Part shown: piece by piece, positions 16,152-26,468 of the stretch
Position numbering within the stretch: position 1 is the first letter of the stretch
Layout: every line of letters begins with the position of its first letter
DNA from: JACDAN01 sp963842235
GTDB taxonomy: Bacteria; Actinomycetota; Thermoleophilia; Gaiellales; Gaiellaceae
Assembly (NCBI GenBank): GCA_963842235.1
Contig: CAWJFT010000001.1
Coordinates: 1,798,001 to 1,862,000, forward strand
DNA: 64,000 bases
Direction: 5' to 3'
Translations under genes and position numbers: made by a program
Notes under the pieces: generated by a model
Database searches by the model: none
Seen by the model: the letters and a program-made list of their open reading frames with translations, nothing else
Told to the model about the DNA's origin: nothing

Positions 16152-16610
16152 TTAGTTTAGCCCTGAGAGCAGAGCTCGGACCGAGCCGTGCCCGGGCACC
16201 TGGAGCTCGCCGTCGAGCTCGGCGAGAGGCTCCAAGACAAAGCGCCGCTCGGCGAGCCGCGGATGGGGGATCCGCAGGCCGGGTTCGTCGACGGATTCTT
16301 GGCCGTAGAGCAGGAGGTCGAGGTCGATCGTCCGGGGCCCGAACCGTGGTCCCGCGCGCGTGCGGCCCAGCTCACGCTCGACGGCGAACATTCGTTCGTG
16401 CAGCTCACGTGGTGACAGGTCCGTGCGCAGCGCTGCCGCGCCGTTCAGGAACCGCGGCTGGGCCTCGTAGCCGACGGGGTCGGTCTCCCTCAACGAGGAC
16501 ACGGCCGAGACCTCGATCTCCCCGTTGGCCTGCAGCAGCTCGAGCGCGCGGCGGATCGTCGCGTCGCGGTCGCCGAGGTTGGAGCCCAGACCAATGTATG
16601 CGAGCGGCAT
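16152..16610 (-). CDS. folK: 2-amino-4-hydroxy-6-hydroxymethyldihydropteridine diphosphokinase
   Basis: Transfers pyrophosphate from ATP to hydroxymethyl-dihydropterin in folate synthesis. 152 residues. Signatures: AYIGLGSNLGDRDATIRRAL at the N terminus, ETDPVGYEAQPRFLNGAAAL, and RFGPRTIDLDLLLYG with the two magnesium-binding Asp residues, then IPHPRLAERRFVLEPLAE. ATG 16610 gives the family start. folB and folP lie on the same strand about 2 kb upstream, separated by the subtilase gene on the other strand. Only 19 bases separate its start from the divergent subtilase start. Confidence 0.96.
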   Translation of the reverse strand: MPLAYIGLGSNLGDRDATIRRALELLQANGEIEVSAVSSLRETDPVGYEAQPRFLNGAAALRTDLSPRELHERMFAVERELGRTRAGPRFGPRTIDLDLLLYGQESVDEPGLRIPHPRLAERRFVLEPLAELDGELQVPGHGSVRALLSGLN

Positions 16611-16629
16611 CGTGGGTAGGGTTGCGCAA

Positions 16630-18252
16630 ATGCGCCGGTTCGGGGTCGTCTTGGCCTTGCTCTTGATGGCCGCGCCGAGACCGGCGGGGGCGGCGCCCGC
16701 TGCCACGATTCCAACCGGCCGCGAGCTCGCTGGGCTCTCCCAGTTCCGGTTTACGCTTCTCGGCCTGGAGGCCGACCCGGCCGCGGAACGCCTTCTCGCC
16801 GCCCGCGGCGGGACGATCGTCGCGCCCGAGCTCCACATCTGGCGGCTGCCGAGCACCACTGCGCAGACGCTGATTCCCCAGCTGCGCCGAGCCGGCGCCC
16901 TTCGGTATGCGGAGCCCGACCGGCCGGTCTTTCGCCAGGGTCACCTCGACGGGGGCGACCCGCTCGCCGTGCCGGCGATCGGCTGGCACCACTACCACGT
17001 CGGCGCGAACCGGGTCGAGCCGCCGGGGCCCGGAGTGCCGATAACGGTCATCGACTCCGGACTCGACATCGCCCATATGGAGTTCAGCGGACGGCCGAAC
17101 ACGATCCTGCTCAACCAGCAGCACACCGACATGAGCGCGGACGAGTACCACGGCACGATCGTCGCGTCGACCGCCGCCGCTCCCACGGACGCGAAGGGCG
17201 CCGTTGGCATTTATCCGCAGGCGGTGCTCCGGGCGTACGACCTGGACTACCTGACCGAAGCGACCATTGTCGCGGGCATCAGCCGCGCGGTTGCCGCCGG
17301 ACGGAGCATCATCAACCTCAGCCTGGGCGGGGACGAGCCGTCACGCTCGATCTACGAAGCCGCGATCAACGCCTTCGGGCGCGGCTCGCTGATCGTCGCG
17401 GCAGCCGGGAACGACCGGCTGCTCGACGACCCGCCGATCTATCCCGCGGACTTCCCGCATGTCCTCACGGTCGGCTCGACGAACCAGATCGACCAGCCGT
17501 CGGACTTCTCCAGCACGAGCCCGTCCGTCGACCTCGCCGCGCCCGGCGAGCTGATCCCGTGGCAGCACCCCGCAGATCCGGCGGTCTACGGGCTGGCGAA
17601 CGGCACGAGCTTCGCCGCCCCGATGGTCACCGCGGCCACCGCCTGGGTCTGGACGGTTCGCAACACGCTGGACAAGACGCAGATCTACGACCTGATGCGC
17701 CTGTCCGCGCGAGACATCGGCCCGAAGGGGCCTGACAACCGGACCGGCCACGGCCTCCTCGACATCCCGGCGGCGCTGACGAAAGCCGCGCCGGCTCCCG
17801 ACCCGCTGGAGCCGAACGACGACATCGACCACGTCAAGGCCCACGGGATCTTCCAGACGGCCGCCAGACCTCTCATGGCGCCGGGCCGCAGCCATGCGGC
17901 CTTCCAGGCGCGTGTGCACGCGAGCGAGGATCCCCACGACGTTTACCGAGTCTGGGTGCCGGCACGAAGCAGGATGGCCGTGACGATCAGGCCCAGGGCT
18001 GACGTGAATGCCGCGCTCTGGGCTCCCGGGACGACCAACGTGACCGAAAAAGGCGCGTTGCGGCGCCAGCACCTCATCACGTCGGGGACACGAAGAGGGA
18101 CTCGACCCGAGCTGCTTCGCGTCGAGAACAAGTCGGGCCGTGGGTACTTCACGTATCTCGACGTCTTCCCGGCGCGCCACGTCCGTTCGGCCGCCTACGC
18201 GCTGGGGCTTACGTCCCGCGCTCTGCCGTCGCGGCCGAGTATTCGACGCTGA
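16630..18252 (+). CDS. Secreted subtilisin-like serine protease (S8 family)
   Basis: 540 residues starting with a signal peptide, MRRFGVVLALLLMAAPRPAG. The catalytic triad is visible: Asp in ITVIDSGLDIAHMEF, His in DEYHGTIVAS (HGT motif) and Ser in ANGTSFAAPMVTAA; the oxyanion Asn is in IVAAAGNDRL. A propeptide-like segment (about 35-105) precedes the protease domain. The C-terminal 150 residues after EPNDDIDHVKAHG look like a bacterial pre-peptidase C-type beta domain, often found in exported proteases. Probably degrades extracellular protein. The last 44 bases overlap folB in antisense. ATG 16630 is used because the signal peptide starts there. Confidence 0.92.
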   Translation: MRRFGVVLALLLMAAPRPAGAAPAATIPTGRELAGLSQFRFTLLGLEADPAAERLLAARGGTIVAPELHIWRLPSTTAQTLIPQLRRAGALRYAEPDRPVFRQGHLDGGDPLAVPAIGWHHYHVGANRVEPPGPGVPITVIDSGLDIAHMEFSGRPNTILLNQQHTDMSADEYHGTIVASTAAAPTDAKGAVGIYPQAVLRAYDLDYLTEATIVAGISRAVAAGRSIINLSLGGDEPSRSIYEAAINAFGRGSLIVAAAGNDRLLDDPPIYPADFPHVLTVGSTNQIDQPSDFSSTSPSVDLAAPGELIPWQHPADPAVYGLANGTSFAAPMVTAATAWVWTVRNTLDKTQIYDLMRLSARDIGPKGPDNRTGHGLLDIPAALTKAAPAPDPLEPNDDIDHVKAHGIFQTAARPLMAPGRSHAAFQARVHASEDPHDVYRVWVPARSRMAVTIRPRADVNAALWAPGTTNVTEKGALRRQHLITSGTRRGTRPELLRVENKSGRGYFTYLDVFPARHVRSAAYALGLTSRALPSRPSIRR

Positions 18253-18562
18253 GGCCGGCCGGGCTGATGCCCGGCTTGCGCACGCGCACCCGAATGGACT
18301 CGACAGAAAAGCGGGCTGCCAGCTCGTCCGCCACCGCAGAGGCAAGCGCTTCGATCAGCCGGTACTCGCGCGAGCCCGAGACCTCTCGCACACAGGCGGC
18401 GACGGCTCGGTAATCGACCGTGTCCTCGAGCCGATCCGAGGCCGGAGGCCGGACGCCCAGGGCGACGTCGTAGAGAAACGTTTGCCCCTGCTCCCGCTCG
18501 TCGTCGTCAACTCCGTGCCGACCAAACACCTCGAGGCCGACGAGCTCGACCGTGAGAGTCAT
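18209..18562 (-). CDS. folB: Dihydroneopterin aldolase
   Basis: Cleaves dihydroneopterin to hydroxymethyl-dihydropterin plus glycolaldehyde in folate synthesis. 117 residues, normal for the family. Features: VELVGLEVFGRHGVDDDERE with the conserved Gly-His-Gly-Val, DTVDYRAVAACVREV with the substrate-binding Asp-Tyr region, and RLIEALASAVADELAARF with the active Glu. The start overlaps the folP stop by four bases, so the two are coupled. Its 3' end overlaps the convergent subtilase gene by 44 bases. Confidence 0.95.
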   Translation of the reverse strand: MTLTVELVGLEVFGRHGVDDDEREQGQTFLYDVALGVRPPASDRLEDTVDYRAVAACVREVSGSREYRLIEALASAVADELAARFSVESIRVRVRKPGISPAGLSVEYSAATAERGT

Positions 18563-19374
18563 CCAACCACCGCCTTCGCCGCGGTCAGCGCTTCCACGTG
18601 CTCGCGCACATCGTGGACGCGCAGGATCGTCGCGCCGCGCTCATAAGCGGCGACGGCGGCCGCGATGCTCGCCGAGAGCGGGCCGGTCGTCGCGTCGGGG
18701 TCTCCGAGGATCCTCCCGAGCGACCGCTTGCGCGAGAAGCCGACGACGAGAGGCCGTCCGAGCGCCGTCAGCTCGTCGAGGCGGCGGACGAGCTCGAAGT
18801 TGTGCTGGACGGTCTTTCCGAAGCCGATGCCGGGATCCAGGCAGATCCGCTCCTCGGGGATCCCTGCCGCAACCGCGAAGCGGAGCCGTTCTTCGAGGAA
18901 CGCCGAGACCTCCGAGACGACATCGTCGTAAGTCGGGCTCGCCTGCATCGTCCTGGGCTCGCCCTGCATGTGCATCAGGCAGAGGTAGGCGCCCGACTCG
19001 GCGACGGTTTCCGCCATCTGCGGATCGCCGCGCAGTGCCGTGACATCGTTCACGAGCTCCGCGCCGATCTGGACGGCGCGGCGGGCAACCTCGGGCTTCG
19101 CCGTGTCGATCGAGACCGGAAGCTCGCCCGCGACCGCTTCGAGAACCGGCAACACGCGCTCGAGCTCCTCGTCGAGGGAGACCGGCGCGGCGCCCGGACG
19201 CGTCGACTCCCCGCCCACGTCGACGATCGCGGCCCCGTCCGCCGCCATCCTGCGGGCCGTAGCGATCGCGTCGTCGGCGCGGAAGTTGACACCGGCGTCC
19301 GAGAAGGAGTCCGGGGTCACATTGACCACGCCCATGACGGACGGCCGCGGAAACCGCTCCTCGATCGCTCTCAC
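18559..19374 (-). CDS. folP: Dihydropteroate synthase
   Basis: Joins hydroxymethyl-dihydropterin pyrophosphate with p-aminobenzoate; target of sulfonamides. TIM-barrel signature segments are clear: SVMGVVNVTPDSFSDAG, DGAAIVDVGGESTRPGA, ELVNDVTALRGD, CLMHMQGEP and LDPGIGFGKTVQHN, ending with ILRVHDVREHVEAL. 271 residues. Lies 30 bases downstream of ftsH and overlaps folB; the usual folE between ftsH and folP is absent. Confidence 0.97.
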   Translation of the reverse strand: MRAIEERFPRPSVMGVVNVTPDSFSDAGVNFRADDAIATARRMAADGAAIVDVGGESTRPGAAPVSLDEELERVLPVLEAVAGELPVSIDTAKPEVARRAVQIGAELVNDVTALRGDPQMAETVAESGAYLCLMHMQGEPRTMQASPTYDDVVSEVSAFLEERLRFAVAAGIPEERICLDPGIGFGKTVQHNFELVRRLDELTALGRPLVVGFSRKRSLGRILGDPDATTGPLSASIAAAVAAYERGATILRVHDVREHVEALTAAKAVVG

Positions 19375-19404
19375 GCGGAGAGCGTAGACCGAAGCTCGCG
19401 CTGC

Positions 19405-21369
<1,965 letters not shown>

Positions 21370-21432
21370 TCTCGGTCTAGCGAGCAGGGTAGCAGTGGGC
21401 CTATTCGCCGAACGTCCCCCAAAATGGAGGAT

Positions 21433-21990
21433 TCAGGCGTCCGCAGCAGCATCATCCGAGAGAACGCCGACGTAACGCAGATTCCGGTAGCGCTCCGCAA
21501 AGTCGAGCCCGTAGCCGACGACGAAGCGGTTGGGAATCTCGAAGCCGATGTAGCGGACGGGAACCTGGATCTCGCGCCGCTCGGGCTTCGTCAGCAGCGC
21601 GCAGACCTCGAGGGTCGCGGGATTCCGGGCCCGCAGGTTGCGCATCAGGTAGGAGAGCGTTAGACCCGAGTCGATGATGTCCTCCACCACGAGGACGTTG
21701 CGGCCCTCGATGTTCGCGTCGAGGTCCTTGAGGATCCGCACGACCCCAGACGAGTCGGTCGAGGCGCCGTAGCTCGAGATCGCCATGAAGTCGACCTCGC
21801 AGTGCACCTCGATCGCGCGCATCAGGTCGGCCATGAAGAAGACGGCGCCCTTGAGGACGCCGATCAGCATCAGGTCGCGGCCTGCATAGTCGGCGGAGAC
21901 TTCCGCGCCGAGCTCGGTCACGCGCTCCCGCAGCGTCTCCTCGTCGATCAGAACCTCCGCGACGCCGACCTCGATCTCAGTCTGCGACAC
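21433..21990 (-). CDS. hpt: Hypoxanthine phosphoribosyltransferase
   Basis: Purine salvage: hypoxanthine or guanine plus PRPP to IMP or GMP. 185 residues. The PRPP-binding motif is VLVVEDIIDSGLTLSYLM, with LMLIGVLKGAVFFMADLMRA before it and VRYIGFEIPNRFVVGYGLDF after it. It overlaps the tilS stop by 14 bases, and tilS-hpt-ftsH order is conserved widely in bacteria. Ends 63 bases before ftsH. Confidence 0.96.
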   Translation of the reverse strand: MSQTEIEVGVAEVLIDEETLRERVTELGAEVSADYAGRDLMLIGVLKGAVFFMADLMRAIEVHCEVDFMAISSYGASTDSSGVVRILKDLDANIEGRNVLVVEDIIDSGLTLSYLMRNLRARNPATLEVCALLTKPERREIQVPVRYIGFEIPNRFVVGYGLDFAERYRNLRYVGVLSDDAAADA

Positions 21991-22945
21991 GCTCTGACCT
22001 CACCCCGGGGAACTCGACGATTCCTGGGACGGCGACGACCTCGTCCCCGCGCACCACGAGCGGCCACGCCTCGCGCTGCGACCGGGGGACCTTCGCGTCC
22101 ACGAACACATCCTGAAGCTTCTTGCGCCGGCCTGCGAGGCGATCCCCCGCGCGCCAACCACGTACCTGCAGGCCGGGCTCGCTCGACGTGATCCGCCACG
22201 GGCCCCACCGAACCTCTCCCGTCAGCTGAACGGGCCCCCGCTCGAGCCAGACGCGTTCGTATTCCCGCACCGCTTGGAGGCCACCGCCAAGGTCCACGCG
22301 CGCGGAGCCCTCCGTGCTCGCGAGCAGCGAATCCAGCCGGCTCGGACGTCCTTCGGCCAGCGCCAGGAGGTTCTGCTCCGCGCGATCGTCGAGTTGCCGC
22401 AGCAACGGAAGGATCCGCTCGCGCACGAGTCCGCGCTTCGTGCCGGCGTTGGACGAATCGAGCCGGAACGGGAGGCCGGCGGCATGGCAATAGGCCTCCG
22501 TCTCCTCTCGCCAGACGGTCAGCAGCGGCCGCACGATGCCGTCCTCGCGCTTCACCTTGATTCCGCCTGGGCGCCCGCTGGAAACGAGGCGGTAGAGCAC
22601 GGTCTCGACCTGGTCGGAGGCGGTATGGCCAGTCGCCCGCAGGCGGTCGGTTGCGAAGGCGTAGCGGAGCTCGCGCAGCTCGGCCTCCGTCGAGCCGGGC
22701 GCGCGCACGACCTCTGCGCCGAAGACGTCTTGGCAAAAGCGTGCATCGTCCTCCGATTCGTCTCCGCGAAGCCCATGGTTCACGTGCAACGCAGAGACGT
22801 CGTAGCCGAGCTCCTCGAGCGCGTGCCACAGGCACGTCGAATCGGCGCCGCCCGAAACGAGGCAGAGGACCGCCCCGCCGGGGGGAATCAGGTCGTGCCG
22901 ACGGATGTGCTCTTCGATGCGCGCGCGGAGCGCGGCAGGATCCAT
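21977..22945 (-). CDS. tilS: tRNA(Ile)-lysidine synthase
   Basis: Modifies C34 of tRNA-Ile(CAU) so that it reads AUA codons. PP-loop ATPase motif SGGADST at residues 31-37 (CLVSGGADSTCLWHALEELG), then LHVNHGLRGDESEDDARFC and ATGHTASDQVETVLYRL. The C-terminal TilS domain is shown by RGWRAGDRLAGRRKKLQDVF and WPLVVRGDEVVAVPGI. 322 residues. It follows a 32-codon membrane gene by four bases and overlaps hpt. Confidence 0.95.
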   Translation of the reverse strand: MDPAALRARIEEHIRRHDLIPPGGAVLCLVSGGADSTCLWHALEELGYDVSALHVNHGLRGDESEDDARFCQDVFGAEVVRAPGSTEAELRELRYAFATDRLRATGHTASDQVETVLYRLVSSGRPGGIKVKREDGIVRPLLTVWREETEAYCHAAGLPFRLDSSNAGTKRGLVRERILPLLRQLDDRAEQNLLALAEGRPSRLDSLLASTEGSARVDLGGGLQAVREYERVWLERGPVQLTGEVRWGPWRITSSEPGLQVRGWRAGDRLAGRRKKLQDVFVDAKVPRSQREAWPLVVRGDEVVAVPGIVEFPGVRSERVAD

Positions 22946-22949
22946 CGTC

Positions 22950-23048
22950 CTATTGTGGCCTGCGCCGCTCGAGCTCGGACGCCGCGAAGAGGACTGCCCA
23001 GCGCAGGACCCAGAGGACGGCGGCGACGATGAGCAGCCGCCGGATCAT
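22950..23048 (-). CDS. 32-residue predicted single-pass membrane peptide
   Basis: Begins MIRRLLIVAAVLWVLRWAVL and ends with charged ELERRRPQ: a single hydrophobic helix (about 4-23) with positive flanks. Its ATG overlaps the TGA of the phosphoglycerate mutase-like gene (ATGA), and it stops four bases before tilS. This tight spacing argues that it is translated. No family is recognised; chance conservation of a short frame cannot be excluded. Confidence 0.45.
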   Translation of the reverse strand: MIRRLLIVAAVLWVLRWAVLFAASELERRRPQ

Positions 23049-23643
23049 CGGTAGACGGGGTTTTTCGTCCACTTGCTTAGCCGCTTGATCGCCAGCTCGA
23101 GCCCTTCGCGGTGGAGGACGTGTGGCTCCGCGTAGGTGATGATCGGCATCTTCGCCCGCGGGCCACGTCCGTCGGCCGAGGCGAGCGCGAAGGCGATCGG
23201 AAGCGAATGGCAGATGACGAGGATGAGCTCCTCCGACCGCGCGAGCACGATCTCGAAGCCGCGGAGATATCGCTTTGCGATCGCGAGCCTGGTCTCGCCC
23301 CCTCCCGGCGGAGCATCCTCCGGCCCGTGGCTTGCCGCCCAAACGCGATAGTCGCGGAGCGATCCGGCCCTCGAACGCTCCGTAGTAGGGGTCGTTCAGC
23401 TCCGGGACGACCAGCCGGGGGACATCGCGGTCTTCGAGGACGATGTCCGCCGTCTCGAGGGTCCGCGGGAACTCGGTGACCACGCAGAGGTCCAGCGGCT
23501 CGCCGACGAGCCGCTCGCCCAGCTGCTCGGCCTGCTGGCGCCCCAGCTCGGTCAGCGAACACGCCACCCGCGGGTCGCCGTTCACGAGCTGCCTTGACGC
23601 TGAACTCGCTCTCGCCGTGACGGACGAAGAGGGCGCGCTCCAT
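23045..23643 (-). pseudogene. Histidine-phosphatase (phosphoglycerate mutase-like) gene, frameshifted twice
   Basis: The N terminus MERALFVRHGESEF carries the RHGE phosphohistidine motif. The protein then continues in a second frame (NGDPRVACSLTELGRQQAEQ to LVVPELNDPYYGAFEG) and a third (SLRDYRVWAASHGPEDAPPG to ICHSLPIAF and KWTKNPVYR), which holds the second active His. Each switch needs removal of one base, at about 23586-23595 and in the GGG of GAGGGCC at 23366-23372. All homologous parts are present in order, so either this is a recent pseudogene or the assembly carries two one-base insertions. It starts one base after the 71-bp element and is coupled to the small membrane gene. Confidence 0.75.
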
Positions 23644-23644
23644 C

Positions 23645-23715
23645 AGTGGCTCAGCCGGTGACATTGCCGTGCATCAGCCGGTAGAGGCGCGGAGGATGTT
23701 GCCGGCTGAGCCACT
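23645..23715. repeat. 71-bp stop-to-start stem-loop element
   Basis: Perfect 14-bp terminal inverted repeat AGTGGCTCAGCCGG (23645-23658) / CCGGCTGAGCCACT (23702-23715), extended inward to about 20 bp with two wobble pairs when the plus strand folds. The TAG of the acetyltransferase gene overlaps its right end and the ATG of the mutase gene starts one base beyond its left end. Placement matches the 164-bp elements. Confidence 0.85.
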
Positions 23716-24544
23716 AAAACAAGATGCTCCGGTAGAGCCCGGTTCGCTGCATCCCGACCACCTCGTAGAGCCGGATTGCAGCGGGATTGTCGGCCCGGAC
23801 GAACAAGCAGACCCGGGGGACTTTGCCGAGGAGCAGCCCGATCAGATCGTTGAGCCCCCGGCGGCCGTAGCCACGGTTTCGGACTTCCGGGTCGACCCAC
23901 ACCTGCTGGAGCTGAACCGCCTGTGGCGTCCACGCGGACGCCTCGGCCTTGAAGAGAATCGTGCCGTTCTCGATCCAGACCCAGGAGCGGCCCTCGTCGA
24001 TCTGCTGTCGCGTTCGGCGACGGAAGCCCACAGGGTCTGTCTCCAGCGGGTCGACTCCGATCTCACCCACATGCGTCGCTGCACAAGCGGGAAGCAACAG
24101 CTCGAGGTCCTTTGGAGTCGCCGCGCGAAGCGCCGAGCCGCCCGGCTCCGGCGCACGATCGATCGCGAAGACCGGCTGTCCATGCCGGTCCTCGCGCGGA
24201 GCATCCATAGACGACTGTGCCGCGTCCCAGAGGTCGGTCACGGCCTGCTCGTCGCCGATGATCATCCGCGCTCTGGACGCCGCCGCGACCTCGGCAAAGG
24301 TCCCGCAGCCCTCGCCGGACGGCACGACGTTGGCGCCGACATGGCAGAGCGCCGTGACTCGGTCGCCGTCCACCGCCGCCAGGAGCCGGCCGAAGCCCCG
24401 GCGGGCGGCCTCGTCGAGGAAGACGCGTTCGACGGGCTCGGCCGAGCAGAACTCGAGCACCTGCTCGAGCGTGGGTTCTTCGAGATGCGTGGTCAGTCTC
24501 CGCAGGGTAGACGCGCGTTCATCTCGAGGCTCTAGGCTCCGCAC
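23714..24544 (-). CDS. GNAT-family N-acetyltransferase (DUF4081-like N-terminal half)
   Basis: 276 residues in two halves. The C-terminal half is a GNAT acetyl-CoA domain: QLQQVWVDPEVRNRGYGRRG (motif A) and VCLFVRADNPAAIRLYEVVG (motif B). The N-terminal half (EQVLEFCSAEPVERVFLDEA, VTALCHVGANVVPSGEG) resembles the DUF4081 region found before GNAT domains in actinobacteria; I am less sure of that. GTG 24544 abuts the divergent deoD ATG with no space, so the start may lie lower (GTG 24460). The TAG stop is inside the 71-bp element. The acceptor substrate is unknown. Confidence 0.75.
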   Translation of the reverse strand: MRSLEPRDERASTLRRLTTHLEEPTLEQVLEFCSAEPVERVFLDEAARRGFGRLLAAVDGDRVTALCHVGANVVPSGEGCGTFAEVAAASRARMIIGDEQAVTDLWDAAQSSMDAPREDRHGQPVFAIDRAPEPGGSALRAATPKDLELLLPACAATHVGEIGVDPLETDPVGFRRRTRQQIDEGRSWVWIENGTILFKAEASAWTPQAVQLQQVWVDPEVRNRGYGRRGLNDLIGLLLGKVPRVCLFVRADNPAAIRLYEVVGMQRTGLYRSILF

Positions 24545-25252
24545 ATGCCGATCCACGTTCGCGCCGAGCCGGGCGATTACGCCGAGGCCTGCCTGCTTCC
24601 GGGCGACCCGCTTCGGGCCAAGTACATCGCCGAGACGTTCTTCGACGACCCCGTCCAGCGGAACTCCGAGCGCGGGATGCTCGGCTACTCCGGGAGCTTC
24701 GAAGGAAAGCCCGTCTCCGTGCAGGCGACCGGCATGGGCTGCCCGTCGGCGGCGATCGTCGTCGAGGAGCTCGTGCAGCTCGGCGTCAAGCGCTTCCTGC
24801 GCGTCGGGACCTGCGGGGGTCTCCAGCCGGACCTGAGCCTCGGAGAGCTGATCGTCGCCGTCTCGGCGGTGGCGGCCGACCGCACCGTGGACAAGCTCGT
24901 CGGCTTCGAGCCCCATGTCCCGACAGCCGATTTCGGCCTTGTCCACGGCGCCGTCCACGCGGCCAAGGAGCTGGGGAAGCCGGTGCGCGTGGGCCCGATC
25001 GTCTCGAGCGACCTCTTCTACAACCCGGACGACGGCCAGTACGAGCGCTGGTCGTCCCGCGGCATCCTCGCCGTCGAGATGGAGGCCGCCGTGATCTTCA
25101 CCCTGGGGGCGCTGCGCAAGGTGCAGACAGGCTGTCTCCTGACGGTCAGCGATGTCGTCGTCGAGGGCGAGTTCAAGCGGATCTCGGATGAGGACATGCG
25201 CGCGGCGGTCGACCAGATGACGGAGCTCGCCCTCCGGACGATCACGGCTTGA
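24545..25252 (+). CDS. deoD: Purine-nucleoside phosphorylase, DeoD type
   Basis: Phosphorolysis of purine (deoxy)nucleosides to base plus (deoxy)ribose 1-phosphate. 235 residues, the hexameric type. Phosphate loop CLLPGDPLRAKYIAETFF, substrate regions GVKRFLRVGTCGGLQ and SSRGILAVEMEAAVIFTLG with the conserved Met-Glu, then LTVSDVVVEGEFKR with the catalytic Asp. Starts at ATG 24545, directly against the acetyltransferase start on the other strand. Its stop overlaps the next gene (TTGA). Confidence 0.95.
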   Translation: MPIHVRAEPGDYAEACLLPGDPLRAKYIAETFFDDPVQRNSERGMLGYSGSFEGKPVSVQATGMGCPSAAIVVEELVQLGVKRFLRVGTCGGLQPDLSLGELIVAVSAVAADRTVDKLVGFEPHVPTADFGLVHGAVHAAKELGKPVRVGPIVSSDLFYNPDDGQYERWSSRGILAVEMEAAVIFTLGALRKVQTGCLLTVSDVVVEGEFKRISDEDMRAAVDQMTELALRTITA

Positions 25253-26151
25253 ATTCAATCGTCTTCCTCGTCAACCCTGCGTCCGCGAACGGGAAGACGG
25301 GGAAGCGCTGGTCCGAGATCGCGCGCGCGGCGCACGCCGCGGGTCTCCGGGGCGAGGCGATCTTCTCTGAGCGTCCGGGCCAGCTCGGGGACCTCGCGCG
25401 CGAGGCGACGGACGAAGGCGCAACACTGCTCGTCGTCGTCGGCGGGGACGGGACCGTGCACGAGGTCGTGAACGGCATCGCGGGCCGCGAGGGCGTCGAG
25501 CTCGCGGTCATCCCGCGCGGAACGGGCTGGGACTTCGCCCGCGGGCACAAGATTCCCAAGCGACTGAGCGACGCGCTGCAGATCGCCAAGGAGGGTCAGG
25601 CGCGGCCGTTCGACCTCGGCCGGGCGACGTACCTGGCCGACGGCTCAGAGCAGTCGGCCTGGTTCGCGAACATGGCGAGCGTCGGGATGAGCGGGGCCGT
25701 GGCCGCCAAGGCGAACGCGACGACCAAGGCCCTGGGCGCGAAGACCTCCTACCTGTACGCGCTCGGAACGGTGTTCGCGCGCTGGAAGAACGTCCAGCTC
25801 CGCGTCCGCGTGGACGATGAGGAGCGCAGCGGCCTGATGGAAGACACGATCGTCGCGGTCGGCCGCTACCTCGCCGGCGGAATGATGATCACGCCGGACG
25901 CGGAGCCCGACGACGAGCTGTTCGACGTCCTGCTGATCGGCGACGTGACGAAAACGGAGCTCGTCCGTGTCATGCCGAAGATCTACCGCGGGACGCACCT
26001 TCCGCATCCGAAGGGCGAGGTCCTTCGCGGCCGCACGGTCTCGATCGAAGCCGACGATCCTCTTCCCGCGCAGCTGGACGGCGAGCAGCCGGGAACCACG
26101 CCCGTCCGCTTCGAGATCGCCCCCGCGGCGATCCGCCTCCGGGTGCCCTAG
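25249..26151 (+). CDS. Diacylglycerol kinase-family lipid kinase
   Basis: 300-residue DAGK-catalytic-domain protein (YegS/BmrU/DgkB group) that phosphorylates a lipid. Hallmarks: FLVNPASANGKTGKRW at the N terminus, VVVGGDGTVHEVVNGI with the GGDGT nucleotide site, and AVIPRGTGWDFARG. The C-terminal beta domain ends with AQLDGEQPGTTPVRFEI, the usual DGE motif. The lipid substrate is not predictable. TTG 25249 overlaps the deoD stop by four bases, suggesting coupling. The stop overlaps the convergent small gene by four bases. Confidence 0.93.
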   Translation: MNSIVFLVNPASANGKTGKRWSEIARAAHAAGLRGEAIFSERPGQLGDLAREATDEGATLLVVVGGDGTVHEVVNGIAGREGVELAVIPRGTGWDFARGHKIPKRLSDALQIAKEGQARPFDLGRATYLADGSEQSAWFANMASVGMSGAVAAKANATTKALGAKTSYLYALGTVFARWKNVQLRVRVDDEERSGLMEDTIVAVGRYLAGGMMITPDAEPDDELFDVLLIGDVTKTELVRVMPKIYRGTHLPHPKGEVLRGRTVSIEADDPLPAQLDGEQPGTTPVRFEIAPAAIRLRVP

Positions 26152-26468
26152 CTCTCCGGCGAGCGGCGGGGCGGCCGAGGGCTAGACGTCCCGGTCGACT
26201 TGCGCGCAGTCGCGCTTCGGCTGCGGGCGGTCGTCGTGCGCTTCGGCTTGGCCAGGTCGTCGACCCGCTTCTCGAGCGCGGCGAGTCGCTTCTCGAGCGC
26301 GTCGATCCCACGAACCTTCCGCTGCATGTCCTCCACTCGCTCCCGCATGCCGCCGACGCTGTCCATGAGCTTCGTGGTCGCCTGCGAGGAAGCGACGCGG
26401 GAGAGCGCTTCTTCCCCGGCGTCGCTGAGCCTCGTGAGAATGTCCTTCTGCTTCTGAGGGTCCGCCAT
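26148..26468 (-). CDS. Small coiled-coil protein with a basic Ser/Thr/Arg tail
   Basis: 106 residues. Residues 1-75 are predicted helix and coiled coil (MRERVEDMQRKVRGIDALEK then RLAALEKRVDDLAKPKRTTT). The last 35 are unstructured and basic. The style is reminiscent of phasin-like or nucleoid-associated small proteins, but there is no firm family match. No signal or membrane segment. Convergent with the lipid kinase. Confidence 0.6.
   Translation of the reverse strand: MADPQKQKDILTRLSDAGEEALSRVASSQATTKLMDSVGGMRERVEDMQRKVRGIDALEKRLAALEKRVDDLAKPKRTTTARSRSATARKSTGTSSPRPPRRSPES

Noticed and set aside
22950..23585. A 211-codon frame covering part of the mutase and the membrane peptide as one protein
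   Set aside because: It contains only the middle third of the phosphatase in frame, followed by nonsense, then the membrane peptide by chance.
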